This document shows, in pieces, positions 10,790 to 21,942 of a stretch of 64,000 bases of DNA. The notes under the pieces are model-generated. The model was not told the DNA's origin and made no database searches. It was given only the letters and a program-made list of their open reading frames with translations. A program made the position numbers and the translations under genes. Every line of letters starts with the position of its first letter. Within the stretch, counting starts at the first letter, position 1. Source of the stretch: Brachypodium distachyon. Lineage: Eukaryota; Streptophyta; Magnoliopsida; Poales; Poaceae. The DNA lies in assembly GCF_000005505.3 (NCBI RefSeq), contig NC_016132.3:26278501-26342500 (forward strand), written 5' to 3'.

Positions 10790-13700
10790 ATGGTTAGATC
10801 TTTCCCTATTACTTCTTGGAATGTTCGCGATTTCGGTCGTCCTGCTAAGTGCACTGATGTTAAAATTGCTCTCTTACACGCTAACCCCTCGGTCATTTGT
10901 TTTCAAGAAACGAAATTAGAGGACGTCACTATCTTCAAGGCCGCCACCTTTCTTCCCCCTAACTGTCGTTCCTTTGTTTTCTCGCCTTCTAACGGTGCGT
11001 CCGGCGGGCTGCTAACTGCTTGGAATGAAAACGACTGGGATTGCTCCGTTCCGATTTCGCTCTCACTTGCTCCTTCTCATCCCGTATTTCTGATGCAGCT
11101 TTTACTCTTTCTAACATTTATGGCCCTTACGAGTATACGTTAAAACCGGCCTTTCTTAGTGAAATTGAAAACTTGGGCCAGTCCATTTCCGGGCCGTGGG
11201 CCTTAATTGGGGATTTCAATCAAACTTGACGCCCCTCCGATCGGTCTAACTCCAACTTCAATGCGACGGAGGCCTCGCGTTTCGCTGCTTCCATCTCCTC
11301 CCTTCAGCTTCTCGAGATTCCATTACTAGGAAGATCTTTCACTTGGACAAACCAACAATCGGTCCCTGTTTTAGTCAGACTCGATCGCGCATTCGTTAAC
11401 ATTCAGTGGAGTTCATTTTTTCCAAACTCAACTCTCTCCTTTCTGCCTCGTTCCACCTCGGATCACATCCCCATCATCCTTGCTGTCTCTTCGGATGTTC
11501 CCATCCCATCGGTCTTTAGGCTTTACAATCACCTTCTTGCCATGGACGCATACGGTCAACTTGTTAACCGAGTCTGGAACAGTTTCGGTCATTCACACAT
11601 CTCTCGCGGGCAACCGGGTCTTCTTTGCCGCAGGTTAAAAAGAATTAGGGAAGAGACAAAGAAATGGTGTCGTCGTAATAGATCTCCTGCCGTCCTTGTG
11701 AAAAACTGCAACACTGTTATCTCCTTTCTTGACAAAATTGAAGAATCTAGAGTTCTATCTCCGAGTGAATTCCAGCTGCGGGCCGCGGTTAAGCAAGCTC
11801 TTCATCGCCACAATGCCTTACTCGCTTCTTTCTGGAGACAACGTACTAACACTACAAGAGAAATAGCCCGTAGAGACATTATTTTTGGTTCGTAGGGACA
11901 CTGTAATTATCTCTACATAACTTTAGACACACTTGGTACAATGCCACAAAACTGTCACTACGGACAATGTCGCTATGTGTGATGAGACACTAATAAAACA
12001 TCTCTATTGTTTTAGACATTGTATAGAGACAATATACCGTCTCTACGTTCAATACGACATTTCGTAAAAACATTGCATTGTGTCTCTATACTTTTTAGAC
12101 ATTTAATGGAGACACTATATTGTCTCTACATTCAATGCGACATTTGGTAAAAACATTAAATTGTGTCTCTATACTCATGTGCTAGAAAATATACATTGAA
12201 AAAATCATGTTGAAACCAATCCTCGAACTCAAGACCTTAAGGAAAACTACACACTCACCTAACCATCTCAACCTGATATCAATTCTTGCTTATACTTGTA
12301 ATGAAATTATTATGAGTAGTCTGCTACATGTCTCAAACTTGCCAAGAATGTATCTACACAACATAAAATGTGTCTCAAATAGTATCTCTAACCATACCGT
12401 AAGGTCATTCATCAAGTATTTCAAAACCATGTTTCTACATGAGTCTTGTGACAATTTATTAAATGCGTCAAAAAATGTCTTTACACCATAATGTCTCAAC
12501 TAGTGTTTCTATATTTAAGACATTATCCATAGCGCCTCATAGACTGCCTCTACATGAAACTATGTCTCAAAATTGTCTCTGGGTAGAGACAAAGATTATA
12601 TTGCCTCAATGAAAATGTCTCTACAAGACATTTGTGTTGTAGTGTAAAATTAAAGATTGCACACTCGGAGATGAAAATACTAAATACTTCCATACCTGCG
12701 CTTCGATTCGCCTTAGGAAAAATCAAATTCGGCTCCTGGATTTCAATGGCAATCTCATCTTTGCCCATTCTGCAAAACAAGCAATCCTCACTGACTTCTT
12801 CACCTTGATCATCGGCGTCTCCGGCTCTTCGTGTATCCAATTTGACCTTTCATTGCTCCTCGTCTCCTCTTCTCTCTCCTCGGTGCAGGCTCAGTCCTTA
12901 ATTGCTCCTTTCCCCCCTGCGATATCAAAGAGTGCTTCCTCTCCATAAACGATAACGCCAGCCCTGGCCCGGATGGATCCGGCCCGGCTTTTTTCAAAAG
13001 CTACTGGTCTCTGGTTAAACAAGATTTGTGCAACCTCATGTCAAATTTCTACTACCGTACTGCAGACCTTCGTCGGATTAACAAAGCTTTCATTGTCCTC
13101 CTACCGAAAAAGCCGGGAGCTTCCACCCCGGATCATTACCGGCCGGTTTCACTGCAAAACGCTTCCTTAAATTTATTTCCAAATGCATGGCCTTACGTCT
13201 TCGACCCCTCATCCATCCCCTTATTCACCCGGATTAGACTGGCTTTGTTCAGGGAAGGAGCATCTCGGAAAACTTCATTTACGCCGCCGACATTATTCAA
13301 TCTTGCCATAAACGGAACATACCTTCCATCGCCCTCAAACTTGATTTCCATAAAGTCTTCGACTCTGTTTTGTGGAAGGCTCTTACTCGAATCTTAATTG
13401 CCAAAGGTTTCCCCCGCAAATGGTGTGATTGAATTCCGACCTTAACTCTTCAAGTCAATCGGCTATTCTTCTCAATGGCTCCCCTGGTCCTTGGATCCAG
13501 TGCCGTCGTGGTTTACGCCAAGGCGATCCTCTTTCCCCCTTTCTTTTTATTCTTGTCGCCGATGTACTTCAACGTCTTATTTTACAAGCGTCATCTCTTG
13601 GTCACATCTCTCATCCTATTGATGACTCCTTACCTTGTCCCGTTATCCAATATGCTGACGATACTTTGGTTATTCTGCGTGCGGATTCCTCTCAGCTTTC

Positions 13701-14922
13701 TCATCTCAAAGGGGTGCTCCTTCAGTTTTCGGAGGCCACCGGACTTCAAATTAACTTTCATAAAAGCACTTTCTCAACCATCCATGTGGAATCGCAGGAG
13801 GCGGTCTCTCTGGCGGCTATCCTCCTTTGTCAGATTTCCTCCTTCCCTCAAACTTACCAGGCTCTCCCGCTTTCGACGCACAAACTCCGGCTCTCTGCGT
13901 TCCGCCCTATCATTGACAAGGTAGATCGTCGTCTTGCTGGTTGGAAAGGTAAATTGCTGTCAATTGGTGGCAGGGCGATCCTTGTCAAATCTGCCCTTCG
14001 TGCTATGCCCACCTATGCCATGGGCACTATTCTTCTTCCTGCGGGTACGATCCACGGGATTGATCAGCGTTGTCGAGCTTTCTTCTGGACGGGAGAGGAT
14101 CATGCAAATGGTGGGAATTGTAAAGTGGCCTGGGATGTTGTATGCGCTCCCGCTTCCAAAGGGGGATTAGGGTTCCGCTGCCTTCGCACTCACAATATTT
14201 GTCTTCTTCTTAAACACCTTGCAAAAGTCCATCGCCCTGGTTTATCCCCTTGGGAACAACGTTTTGCTGCCTCCTATGGTTGGTCTCCTCTGCGTGACCT
14301 TGGAGATGCACACCACCTTGACACTCCGGTCTGGAAAGACATCTCCGGTGGCCTTGATCTCCTGCGCTCCATCTCCAAAGTCTCTATTGGTGATGGTCGT
14401 GCCACCGCCTTTTCGCTTGACCTTTGGTTAGGTTCAGAAACCCTTGCCTCTCGTTTCCCCGCCTTGTTTTCCCACTCCTTGCGGCCTAACATTTCGGTTG
14501 AGGCGGCGATTCTCTCCTTTGATAGCCGCTCCTTTTTTCGCCCTAGGCTTACGACTTTGGCGCTTCTTGAATTTGGCGAGTCGCAAATTTTGTTGGCTAT
14601 TGTTGTCTTGAATTTACAGGTCCTGGATGTTCGAGTGGGTCGATTGGATGGCAAGATCCTTACCACTAAGTCGGCTTACTCGGCCTCCTTCGCATCGCTT
14701 GCGGATGATTCGACCGCTAAGGTGGTCTGGGAGAATTTTGCGACCAACAAATGCAGAATTTTCATGTGGCTGGCTATCAAAGAGAGGCTTTACACCAATG
14801 ATCGTCGTTTCCGTCGGGGGCTGTCCGACTCCGCCAAGTGCCCGTTCTGTAATCAAAATGAAACAACAACGCACATGTTCCTTCAGTGCAACTGTCTCTG
14901 TCTGGTTTGGGATGCTCTTTAG
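10790..14922 (+). pseudogene. LINE-B ORF2 (endonuclease + reverse transcriptase + zf-RVT), broken
   Basis: Starts TSWNVRDFGRP...CFQETKLEDV (AP-type endonuclease; N and E catalytic positions), with a frameshift near 11040. It continues IYGPYE...ALIGDFNQT, then stop TGA 11227, then RLDRAFVN...STSDHIPIIL (the SDH motif of the endonuclease). It reaches SFWRQRT, where the CACTA element (11850-12644) interrupts; on the far side KIKDCTLGDENTKYFH resumes in phase. RT follows: SPGPDGSGPAFFKSYW, LLPKKPGASTPDHYRPVSL, a frameshift near 13170, LDFHKVFDSVLW, a stop near 13428, GLRQGDPLSPFLF (about 13507) and the catalytic QYADDT (Y-A-D-D at 13651-13662). The C terminus ends with a zf-RVT (CPFCNQNETTTHMFLQC). 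Confidence 0.88.
11850..12644. mobile_element. CACTA-type non-autonomous DNA transposon (795 bp)
   Basis: The ends are CACTACAAGAGAAATAGC (11850) and, reversed, CACTACAACACAAATGTC (12644), flanked by the 3-bp duplication TAA (11847-11849, 12645-12647). CACTA termini with 3-bp TSDs define the En/Spm superfamily. Sub-terminal regions carry many copies of gtctcta/tagagac in both orientations, the usual TNPA-like binding arrays. There is no transposase ORF. Removing it restores the LINE ORF2 reading RQRTKIKDC. Confidence 0.92.
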
Positions 14923-15694
14923 TTTGTTCACTCGGATGCTACATCATGCCCAACTATCACTGTTCTTGCTACTCGCTCCCCATCAGACCGAGTTCACGCC
15001 ACAGTGCTTATTGCTGTGCTATGGAATATATGGAAGAGGAGGAATGCGATGGTTTTCAGGAACTCTATCGAAGACACCTACTTACTCATAGAGAGATGCT
15101 CCTCTGACATTTCCCTATGAGCGTCTCTCTGCAATTCAACGCCGAAGAAGGCCCTCCTGAACGATTGGCGATAATGTTGGCTCACTTGGCCACGAATTTG
15201 TAAATATTCCTACTCGCTATCTCCATAACCCCTCCTGTATAATCTCATTCTTCTGCAAGGTTACGTTTTGTTTTTAATAAAGTTGTGAGGCCGGCTGTTG
15301 CCCGCCGTAGTTCGGGTAAAAAAAAAAACATTGTAACCAGCTTTTTGTGCCTGAGCCTTCTCCATAATAGGAACATGACCATTTCCTTGAGCTTGAAGCC
15401 TTGCACTCTTTCTAGTATAGGTCTGTAAGGTGCAATTGACATTGGACTAATCTTTTTTATCAAACAGCTTCATTGGATAAGGCTCCCCATCAGAACCCTA
15501 CAGTTCAGGAGCACTCAAAACAGTATCCAGTGTGTCCTTTCCTACCAAACCATCAGCCTCATTGATCAATATATAAGAAAGCCCTGCCCCAGCAAAATTC
15601 TCAACAAGCTGTGAATCTGTTCTAGTACAACCAGATCCAAACTCCTGACACAGAACACCCCCAGAACAAGCTGTGAATCTGTTCAGTGATATTT

Positions 15695-16394
15695 AGTGGT
15701 CCAGTACGTGTCTTTTCAACGTGTAATTAAAACTCTAAACAGGAAAAATACAGAATGCTCGTAATTTGCGACAAATACGGAGTAAAAAAAAACACCTGCT
15801 AGTTAGTTCTGGAATTGTATGAGGAATTTGGAGACAGCCGAGCACCTGCTCCGGGATTGCTGCTGGTCTCGTCGATCGACTCTGCCAGTCAAGGCGCAGT
15901 TGGAGCTGGATTCGCCATGGCCGTTCGATGGATCTGTTGACTGAGTAACGGTAGATATGCTGCCCTACGGCAGGTCAGACGAGCCGCATCCCCGTTCATG
16001 AACAGCCGTATACTATGGTTACTGGCAGTGGCGGAGCCAGGAATTGGTAAAGTGTAGGGCTGTATTGGCAACTTACAGCTCTGCGTGCAAATTGGTGGGC
16101 GACGATCTGCTATCTTGAGCTAAATTATTGTAAATTCATGATAATGGAGAAGAATCCCCGACAACAAGTTTTGGTCAAAGCATCGAAGCTTTGCTGCGTT
16201 TCCTTTTCGTTTTTTCTCCTCTCGACACTTGCACTGTGCTGCACGCCGACGTGTACACATGTAATACCGTGAGAATTAACAAATGGTAAATCAGAGATGG
16301 AATCCGCTTCCCTGTCGAAGCAAAGGCAGTGGCTGCAATGATCGAGGCTCCCATGTCATTCTCATTCCTCCGTCGTCTCTACTGATCTCCAGTC
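15695..16394. other. spacer upstream of the C2 gene
   Basis: No ORF. It contains a fragment beginning cagtggcggagccagga (about 16026), a common terminus of hAT-like repeats in grasses; no partner end was found. The rest holds nothing I recognise and presumably includes upstream regulatory sequence of the next gene. Confidence 0.4.
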
Positions 16395-16402
16395 TATATA
16401 TA
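16395..16402 (+). promoter_or_regulatory. TATA box of the C2-domain gene
   Basis: TATATATA 78-85 bases upstream of the ATG at 16480, at the expected distance for a short 5' UTR. Confidence 0.7.
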
Positions 16403-16479
16403 CACGGAGAAGGCCGCAGCCAGGAGCCCAGTATCGAGCAGAGAGGAAGCGCCACCGGCGGAAGCCGGATCAGTGTGTC

Positions 16480-17073
16480 ATGGCGAGCAGGACGGTGGAT
16501 GTGACGCTGGTGTCGGCGAGGGACCTTCGGGACGTGAACCTGGTGTCCAAGATGGAGGTGTACGCGGTGGTGTACCTGGCCGGGGACCCGCTCTCGAAAC
16601 AGCGCGTGGCCACGGACCGCGCGGGCGGCCGCGACCCGTCCTGGAACGCCACGGTCCGCGTCACCGTGCCGGCGTCCGGCGCCGGGAGCGGCGCCCTGCG
16701 CGTGCTCCTGCGCACGGAGCGCGCCCTCGGTGACCGCGACGTCGGCGAGGTCATCATCCCGCTCTCCGAAATCCTCTCCGGCGCCGGTGACGAGCCCAGT
16801 ACGGAAGCCAAGCTCCGCGCCTACAAGGTGCGCAAGGTCGGCTCCAGCAAGGCCCACGGCGTGCTCAACCTCTCCTACAAGCTCGGCGGGGTCATCCACC
16901 CGGACGCCCACGCGCAGCAGCATCCGGCCGTGGGCGAGCCGGCTGCGGCGGGGCAGGGGTACCTTGCGGCGGCCGCGGCGCCGTACGCGTCTGCTCCGCC
17001 GCTGCCGCCGCAGCTCAGCTACCCTTATCCGTGCCCGCCGCCGACGATGGTCCGGCCGTTGCGCATGAGGTGA
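16480..17073 (+). CDS. C2-domain protein, SRC2-like
   Basis: Intact intronless gene, 197 residues. A single C2 domain covers about residues 4-125 (VDVTLVSARDLRDVNLVSKM, then DPLSKQRVATDR, DPSWNATVRVTVP, GDRDVGEVIIPLSEI and AHGVLNLSYKLG). The tail after residue 135 is low-complexity, rich in Ala/Pro/Tyr/His. This matches plant SRC2/BAP-type C2 proteins, which bind phospholipids in a Ca2+-dependent way at membranes and are linked to cold, stress and defence signalling. Not all classical Ca2+-ligand Asp residues are evident, so Ca2+ dependence is uncertain. The start is favoured by the upstream TATA and by the domain beginning right after it; an overlapping frame from 16473 is a shadow. The poly(A) signal aataaa is near 17117. 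Strongly GC-rich, normal for grass intronless genes. Confidence 0.9.
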   Translation: MASRTVDVTLVSARDLRDVNLVSKMEVYAVVYLAGDPLSKQRVATDRAGGRDPSWNATVRVTVPASGAGSGALRVLLRTERALGDRDVGEVIIPLSEILSGAGDEPSTEAKLRAYKVRKVGSSKAHGVLNLSYKLGGVIHPDAHAQQHPAVGEPAAAGQGYLAAAAAPYASAPPLPPQLSYPYPCPPPTMVRPLRMR

Positions 17074-17447
17074 AAGCCGCGCGACGGCAAACGTCTCCTC
17101 TGTTTCGCCCTGCAGTAAATAAATCCGATGGGATTCGATCCGTCCATGTTATCACAAAGAACACAAGTAATAATGGTGAGTGAATTAGCCAGTAGCCACT
17201 GCTGGAGCGTCATCAAAATGATGTGTACAAATATTTGAACATGTACGCTGTGCGCGCGCCATGTTGTGCAGCGTGTCTCCAGAGTTTGTGGATTGATCCA
17301 AACCAGAGCATCGATCGATCTGGAGTTCTGGGCCGCCATGTCTCTTTACCTAAGCACGCATCGTGTTTCCGTTTATATACTTACTCAAAATCCATGGTTT
17401 TATACTCTCTACGTTCCAAAATAAGTGACGTGAATTTGTCTATTTAA

Positions 17448-18166
17448 GAGCATCTTCAAAAGGAACCCTAAACAATATCTCTATCCTGTTTTTAAGAGCT
17501 GGAGCCAAAAAAAGCTCTTCAGCAGGACCCTATTTGAATCCCTAAAGTAGGGAGGCACCTAAATACACCCCTCGAGCCCCTATATCCAGGACCCGGAAGT
17601 GAGTCCCTATTCCTCTCCTTCCCACGCCTCGTCACCTTCTGCCCTCTCGTGGAGGCTCCGACCATCCCTCGCCGCCTCCGCCCGCCGCCACCGACCTCCC
17701 GCGACGCCACCTCCCCTGCCACCGTGCGAGTCCGTCGTCCCCGGTCGCCTCCCCCGCCTCCGTGCTGCTGCCTCCCCTGCCTCCGCGCCCTCGCTCTCCG
17801 CCGCGCGCGCGCCGGCGCTCGCGCCTCCGCCCCCTTGCCCCCTCGCTCCCCAACGCCGGTACGAGCGCCCCTGTCGACCACCGCACTCGACCGCCGCCTA
17901 GCCAGCCAGTGCGCTCGGCCACCACCACCAGCCCCCCATGGCCTCGGCTTGGCTTGCCCCCATGCCCTCCTCTGTTGCTGGGGAAGAAGATGAAAGGATG
18001 AAATTGACCCACTGACAAGTGGGTCCCATGTGTCAGTGTATAAGAGAAAATGAGATATAGGGGCTACTGCTGAAGAGGAAGATGAAATAGAGACTTCAAA
18101 TTTTAGGAAGAAACCCCTAAACAGAATTTAGGGACATTGTTTTAGGAGTTACTGCTGAAGATGCTC
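17448..18166. mobile_element. PIF/Harbinger-like non-autonomous element with GC-rich interior
   Basis: Terminal inverted repeats gagcatcttca (17448) and tgaagatgctc (18166), flanked by TAA (17445-17447, 18167-18169), as in PIF/Harbinger/Tourist elements. The inner ends repeat aaccctaaa/ttttaggag. The middle (17590-17990) is a GC-rich, Pro/Arg-coding block very unlike the AT-rich surroundings. It may be a captured gene fragment (Pack-type), but no protein is recognised. Confidence 0.7.
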
Positions 18167-18489
18167 TAACCAAAAGAGGAGAAGTAGTTTTCTTCTCCTG
18201 TTGGTGCATGCTTCACTTACTGGAAGTGCACGGTGGCAGGCCATATATGATAAGTTGGTGTCAGCATTTTATTAGGGATACCGTGCTGATAATTAATGAT
18301 TTCGAAGTGAGAAAAAAGTTTTCCCTAAAATTTAACTAAAGTGGTTTCGAAGTGACAATTAAGTGAGCATGTTTTCAAATTTAGTACTCTGCGCGTGACT
18401 TCTGTGTTCCATTCTGTCGGCTTTATGTGGTTCAGACGAGAAGATGAATGTGTGATGCGGACGAGAAAAGAACGATCAAGGGAACAAAA

Positions 18490-18660
18490 CTGATAGATAC
18501 GGCCCTTCACAACACTCGAATAAAGCACACCAACTCATGTTCGTATATTATGAATTGATTAGACACGGGTCCTTCATAACACTCGAATAGAACACAAACC
18601 AACTCATATTTGTATACCATGAACTGATTAGATACAGGGCCCTCACAACACTCGAATAGC
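18490..18660. repeat. tandem repeat, about 66-bp unit, 2.6 copies
   Basis: Units start at about 18490, 18555 and 18623 and share tgattagatac, cttcacaacactcgaata, ccaactcat and tatgaa. Spacings are 65 and 68 bases. The third copy is truncated. No gene is associated. Confidence 0.75.
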
Positions 18661-19812
18661 ACCGACAGAAGAAGAAAAACTCTGGTTTTACATATGAATT
18701 GATTAAGCACAAAGAATTATCCATTTATTCTTATATAGTAACCACGGCGACGATGAGTGAGATAGGGTGAAAACAACAAACGCATGTATTTCTTCTTTGG
18801 ATCTTGTGAATCTCGTAAGATTTATGTAGCATTATAATTGTTACAAATTATTTCCTGCATAAAACCTTTGATCGTAGTAACCATGCGATGAAATCTTCTA
18901 TATCTAAATAAGAGCTTCATTACCTATTTCTCTCAACATGCAAGCATGCAACCTCAGTTGGCCCATCACATTGCCATGCAAGCTATCTCATTTCATCAAA
19001 TCATGCGTGTCTTTTTTTAAGCAATGCATGTATTCACATACATTTTGCATTAATGTATCAATTCAAGCCATACATGATACATGTCACCTAATCAATTCCG
19101 GTTTTTTGACAATCCATTTTTGTACTCTTTCTGATCCATAAAAAATATCGTCCATTTAGTACAAAATTTATACTAACTTAGTACAAAATGAGCGACATTT
19201 TTTATGGATCGGAGGGAGTACATCATTTTGCCACATATGTTTTAGGTTTTATTGTTTCTAAATAAAACAGAAAACTTTTACATTTTCCATCATTAGTGCT
19301 AGTTAATCTTACGCATCTACTTATGTATTTATTTTAACACGGTTATGTAACAACGTGCGAGTCATCCGAACTAGAACTACTACGTACTTGCGTATGGCCC
19401 AGCTCTGAATTGAATTGTCCACTCCAGCCACTTTTATCCACCCATTCGTGTGGGATGATCAAAACATTTTTGCAACCACACATTCAATTTTCATGTGTTC
19501 CGCACGCTTCTATTTTGCACTTGGTCAAGTAGAACTGATGACCTTTATCCAGTGTCTCCTTTTAATTCTATCTAAATGACTAATTTTGCAAATTTCATTT
19601 GCTCTGGGATGCTCTCAGTTCATTCTTGACGGTGACTGTGTTTCTAGGAGAGGCCAGAAGTAATAAAAGCTTTCATTATCTAAAAGAGAAGAAGCAAAAA
19701 CAGCATACTATCATAACTTCTCAATAATATACGTGGTACTCTCTAAGATGTACTACATCAACGATATTTATTATGAATCGAAGAAAGTATATACGTGTGC
19801 AATCTTCTGTCT
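18661..19812. other. AT-rich spacer between C2 gene and esterase cluster
   Basis: No coding signal. It contains the Stowaway element at 19125-19218; otherwise nothing is recognised. Confidence 0.4.
19125..19218. mobile_element. Stowaway-type MITE
   Basis: 94 bp with inverted ends ctctttctgatccataaaaa and tttttatggatcggagggag, flanked by TA at 19123-19124 and 19219-19220. The inner inverted words (catttagtacaaa, tagtacaaaatg) allow near-complete fold-back. Confidence 0.85.
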
Positions 19813-20954
19813 TCACTGCGTAGCATGCCACCGGCCAGCTACCCTCACGAGGATCTCGACGAGCTCCTTGGGCCTCGATAGCATGGGCATGTGGTCTGCT
19901 CCACCAAGGACCATCTCCTCCACCTCGACTCCAGGACTTTGTGCGATCATGTGGCGCTGGAACCCTACCGGCAGGGCACGGTCGTCCTCCACCATGATGT
20001 AGACGCGTCTCACCGGCCCATACCTTGCCGTTGTAAGGAGATTCTCGTCCCTCATGACCGGCTCCTCCATGTTATTTGTGGTGAACGAGTTGGCCGGTCG
20101 AACCAGCATTAACCCCAGAGTTAAGTCCTAAGAGAAACGAGAGGGCGTTATTCTTAGCTGACATCGTTGATCTTTTGTGCCGTCAAAGACAACGCAACAA
20201 CAATTTACAGGATCATTGTTACCTCTGGTGGGCTCATATTGTACGCCCTCTGGGCCATGAACTCTGGCCCAAATATGAACGGTTTACCCTTGATCTTTGG
20301 GTTCTTCTGCTCAAACTCTTTTGAATCCATGATGAAATCTGGACTGACATATGCGAATAACTATATGGATAAAAATGGAGGGAATCAGATTATCATGATA
20401 TATACCCTATTACTTTCTTGATTAAGCAAACATTTATGACTTGAGCTTTTTTAGAGCAGCTGCGAATTTGGAGACGTGCACGCATATAGTTCGCCTCCTA
20501 CACCTGCTGCTGTTTCGACAAGTCAAGATTAATTTACTCATGTTTTATGGAGGAAAAATGGCGCACGTACTTCGTCGCTTGTGACAGCCATTGCACGGCC
20601 GACGGCGGGCATGGACGCGGCCAAGAACACGGCGGCGGCGACCTTCTCCGGGAACCTCTCAGCGGCGAGTGCGACGCTGTACCCACCGTGGCTGTGCGCG
20701 ACGAGCACGGCGCGCTCGCCGGGCGGCAGCGCCGCGAGCGCGTCCAGCAGCGGGCGCGAGTACTCCTCGAAGCAGGCCACCTCGTCTGCGCGAGCCGGGT
20801 GCACGCCGCAGCCGGCCATGTCCAGCGCCGTCGCCCGGTGGCCCGCGCGGCGCAGCGCCGTGACCACCTTGTACCAGCACCACGCACCGTGGTTCATCCC
20901 GTGCACCAGCACGAAATGGTGCTGCCGCGGCTGATGATCATTCGCGTTGTCCAT
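19813..20954 (-). CDS. alpha/beta-hydrolase esterase, PIR7/methylesterase (MES) type, copy 1
   Basis: Three exons on the minus strand: 20954-20571, 20360-20223 and 20127-19813, with GT-AG introns (donors gtacgt and gtaac; acceptors ctatatag and ttctcttag). The product is 278 residues, the normal family length. Oxyanion region [12 protein letters not shown] (17-27), nucleophile in AHSHGG (Ser88), acidic residue in VEDDRALP (Asp222/223) and His253 in GADHMPML, so the triad is complete. Family members (rice PIR7, SABP2, MES) hydrolyse methyl esters or aryl esters in the cytosol and some act in defence signalling; this substrate is unknown. It lies head-to-tail with two further copies. A TATA box at 21098-21103 lies about 145 bases upstream. 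Confidence 0.88.
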
Positions 20955-21097
20955 GGCGTTGGCGCGTGCACCGGCCGGCCGGCAACGTGCGTTAGCTTAG
21001 CTATAAGCCTATAATACGTTTTCAATGTAAAAACTGAAGTTGATTCCTTGAGCTTCTTGCGTGGATATGGTAGCGATTGCTAGCATGCATAACTGCA

Positions 21098-21103
21098 TAT
21101 ATA
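21098..21103 (-). promoter_or_regulatory. TATA box of esterase copy 1
   Basis: TATATA on the minus strand, about 145 bases upstream of the start at 20954. The same context (ttatatat) recurs upstream of copy 2, supporting a promoter duplicated with the gene. Confidence 0.5.
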
Positions 21104-21399
21104 ACGGAGCAAGTTTGCAGCAATCGGAGACGTGGCTGCACACGTATACAGCAGTGCTGGCCAAGTTAACGTGTCTGGGACAGATCGCACCGACTCTGGC
21201 TGGACGGAAGTCGTAGCACGCTTAATGTATGCGTCCACGTGCAGCCCAACGACACACGCATCTCCTCCTGTAACTTTTTTTTTTTGCCTAAATTTGGTTG
21301 CGTTCTGTCCCTTGGGTCGGCCAGAGGCGGTGGTCCTGAGCCCGCGCGGGCGACAGACGGCGCCAGGAATTTAAGCACGCAGCAGGGTTCCAGGACAAT

Positions 21400-21515
21400 G
21401 CTAGATCCATAATATTTGTCAAAATATTAATGTATCTAGACGTTTTTTATACATAAATATATTAATGTTTCGGTAAATTTTAGACAAGTAATATCGGTCG
21501 AAGGAGTATAAACTA
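21400..21515. mobile_element. degenerate Stowaway/mariner-type MITE
   Basis: A left end agatccataatatttgtc and a right end gacaagtaatatcggtcgaa with inverted similarity, around an inner atctagacg and atacataaatatattaatg. Terminal sequences are decayed; the family is inferred. Confidence 0.4.
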
Positions 21516-21942
21516 TTATGGACTTTTATTGCATTTTAATATCTACCTCAATCTTTCTCCACTACGTGTTCTCCACAATTTTATTTTAATATTTTGCAAT
21601 CTTCTGTTTGGCACTTTATGTGGCTGAGATATTTTCATTTGTTCTATGACTCGTTCGATGCAAACGCCCATTTCTGCATATATTTTTCCTCTGTGTTTTG
21701 CACTTAAATACTTAATTTGTTTTGTGCTTGCATTCTGCGAAATTATTAGATCTTTATTAGACGACATGAATAATACACAAAAATTTGAGAAGAATGCAAA
21801 TGCAGAACACATGAAAACTGCAAAATGTTCCTTTGGACTGGAAAAACAGACAAAACAAGTCGAAAATCCTTGAAAATAGAGTGGTGGTGGAGGACGAAGT
21901 AAACACCCAGTGAAAACATGCGACAAGATCATTAGCTTTGCA

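Larger units (their letters stand above)
7134..15327 (+). mobile_element. L1-type LINE (LINE-B), near full length, decayed
   Basis: An 8.2-kb plus-strand element (7.4 kb without the nested CACTA element) between 14-bp duplications acattgtaaccagc (7120-7133, 15328-15341), ending in a poly(A) run (about 15318-15328). Order: GC-rich 5' region (7134-8070), ORF1 with CCHC zinc knuckles, ORF2 with endonuclease, RT and zf-RVT, and a short 3' UTR with aataaa (15277). In-frame stops at CpG or W codons (TGA 11227; TGA at about 13428) and several frameshifts make it inactive. The intact 5' region and ends suggest full-length insertion by target-primed reverse transcription. Confidence 0.9.
5313..15681 (-). 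mobile_element. old L1-type LINE (LINE-A), interrupted by a second LINE
   Basis: Flanked by a 13-bp target duplication ttcagtgatattt at 5300-5312 and 15682-15694. Its poly(A) end appears as a short T-run at 5311-5316. LINE-A proper is 5313-7133 plus 15342-15681 (about 2.2 kb); the rest is LINE-B. Minus-strand coding remnants run from an N-terminal gag-like region (15460 across the junction to 6950, including NSFALLDDEV) to an RT thumb motif (VGLKINFQKSE, about 6905-6935, and KYLGVPV), a post-RT region (6710-6342, 6405-5944) and a zf-RVT domain (5947-5612, with CRFCSNDESIGHMFFDC). Endonuclease and most of RT are missing, so the copy had an internal deletion before or after insertion. Several frameshifts; inactive. 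Confidence 0.85.

Noticed and set aside
16291..16923. 210-codon minus-strand ORF over the C2 gene
   Set aside because: Shadow of the C2-domain gene, which has the TATA box, the domain and the poly(A) signal.
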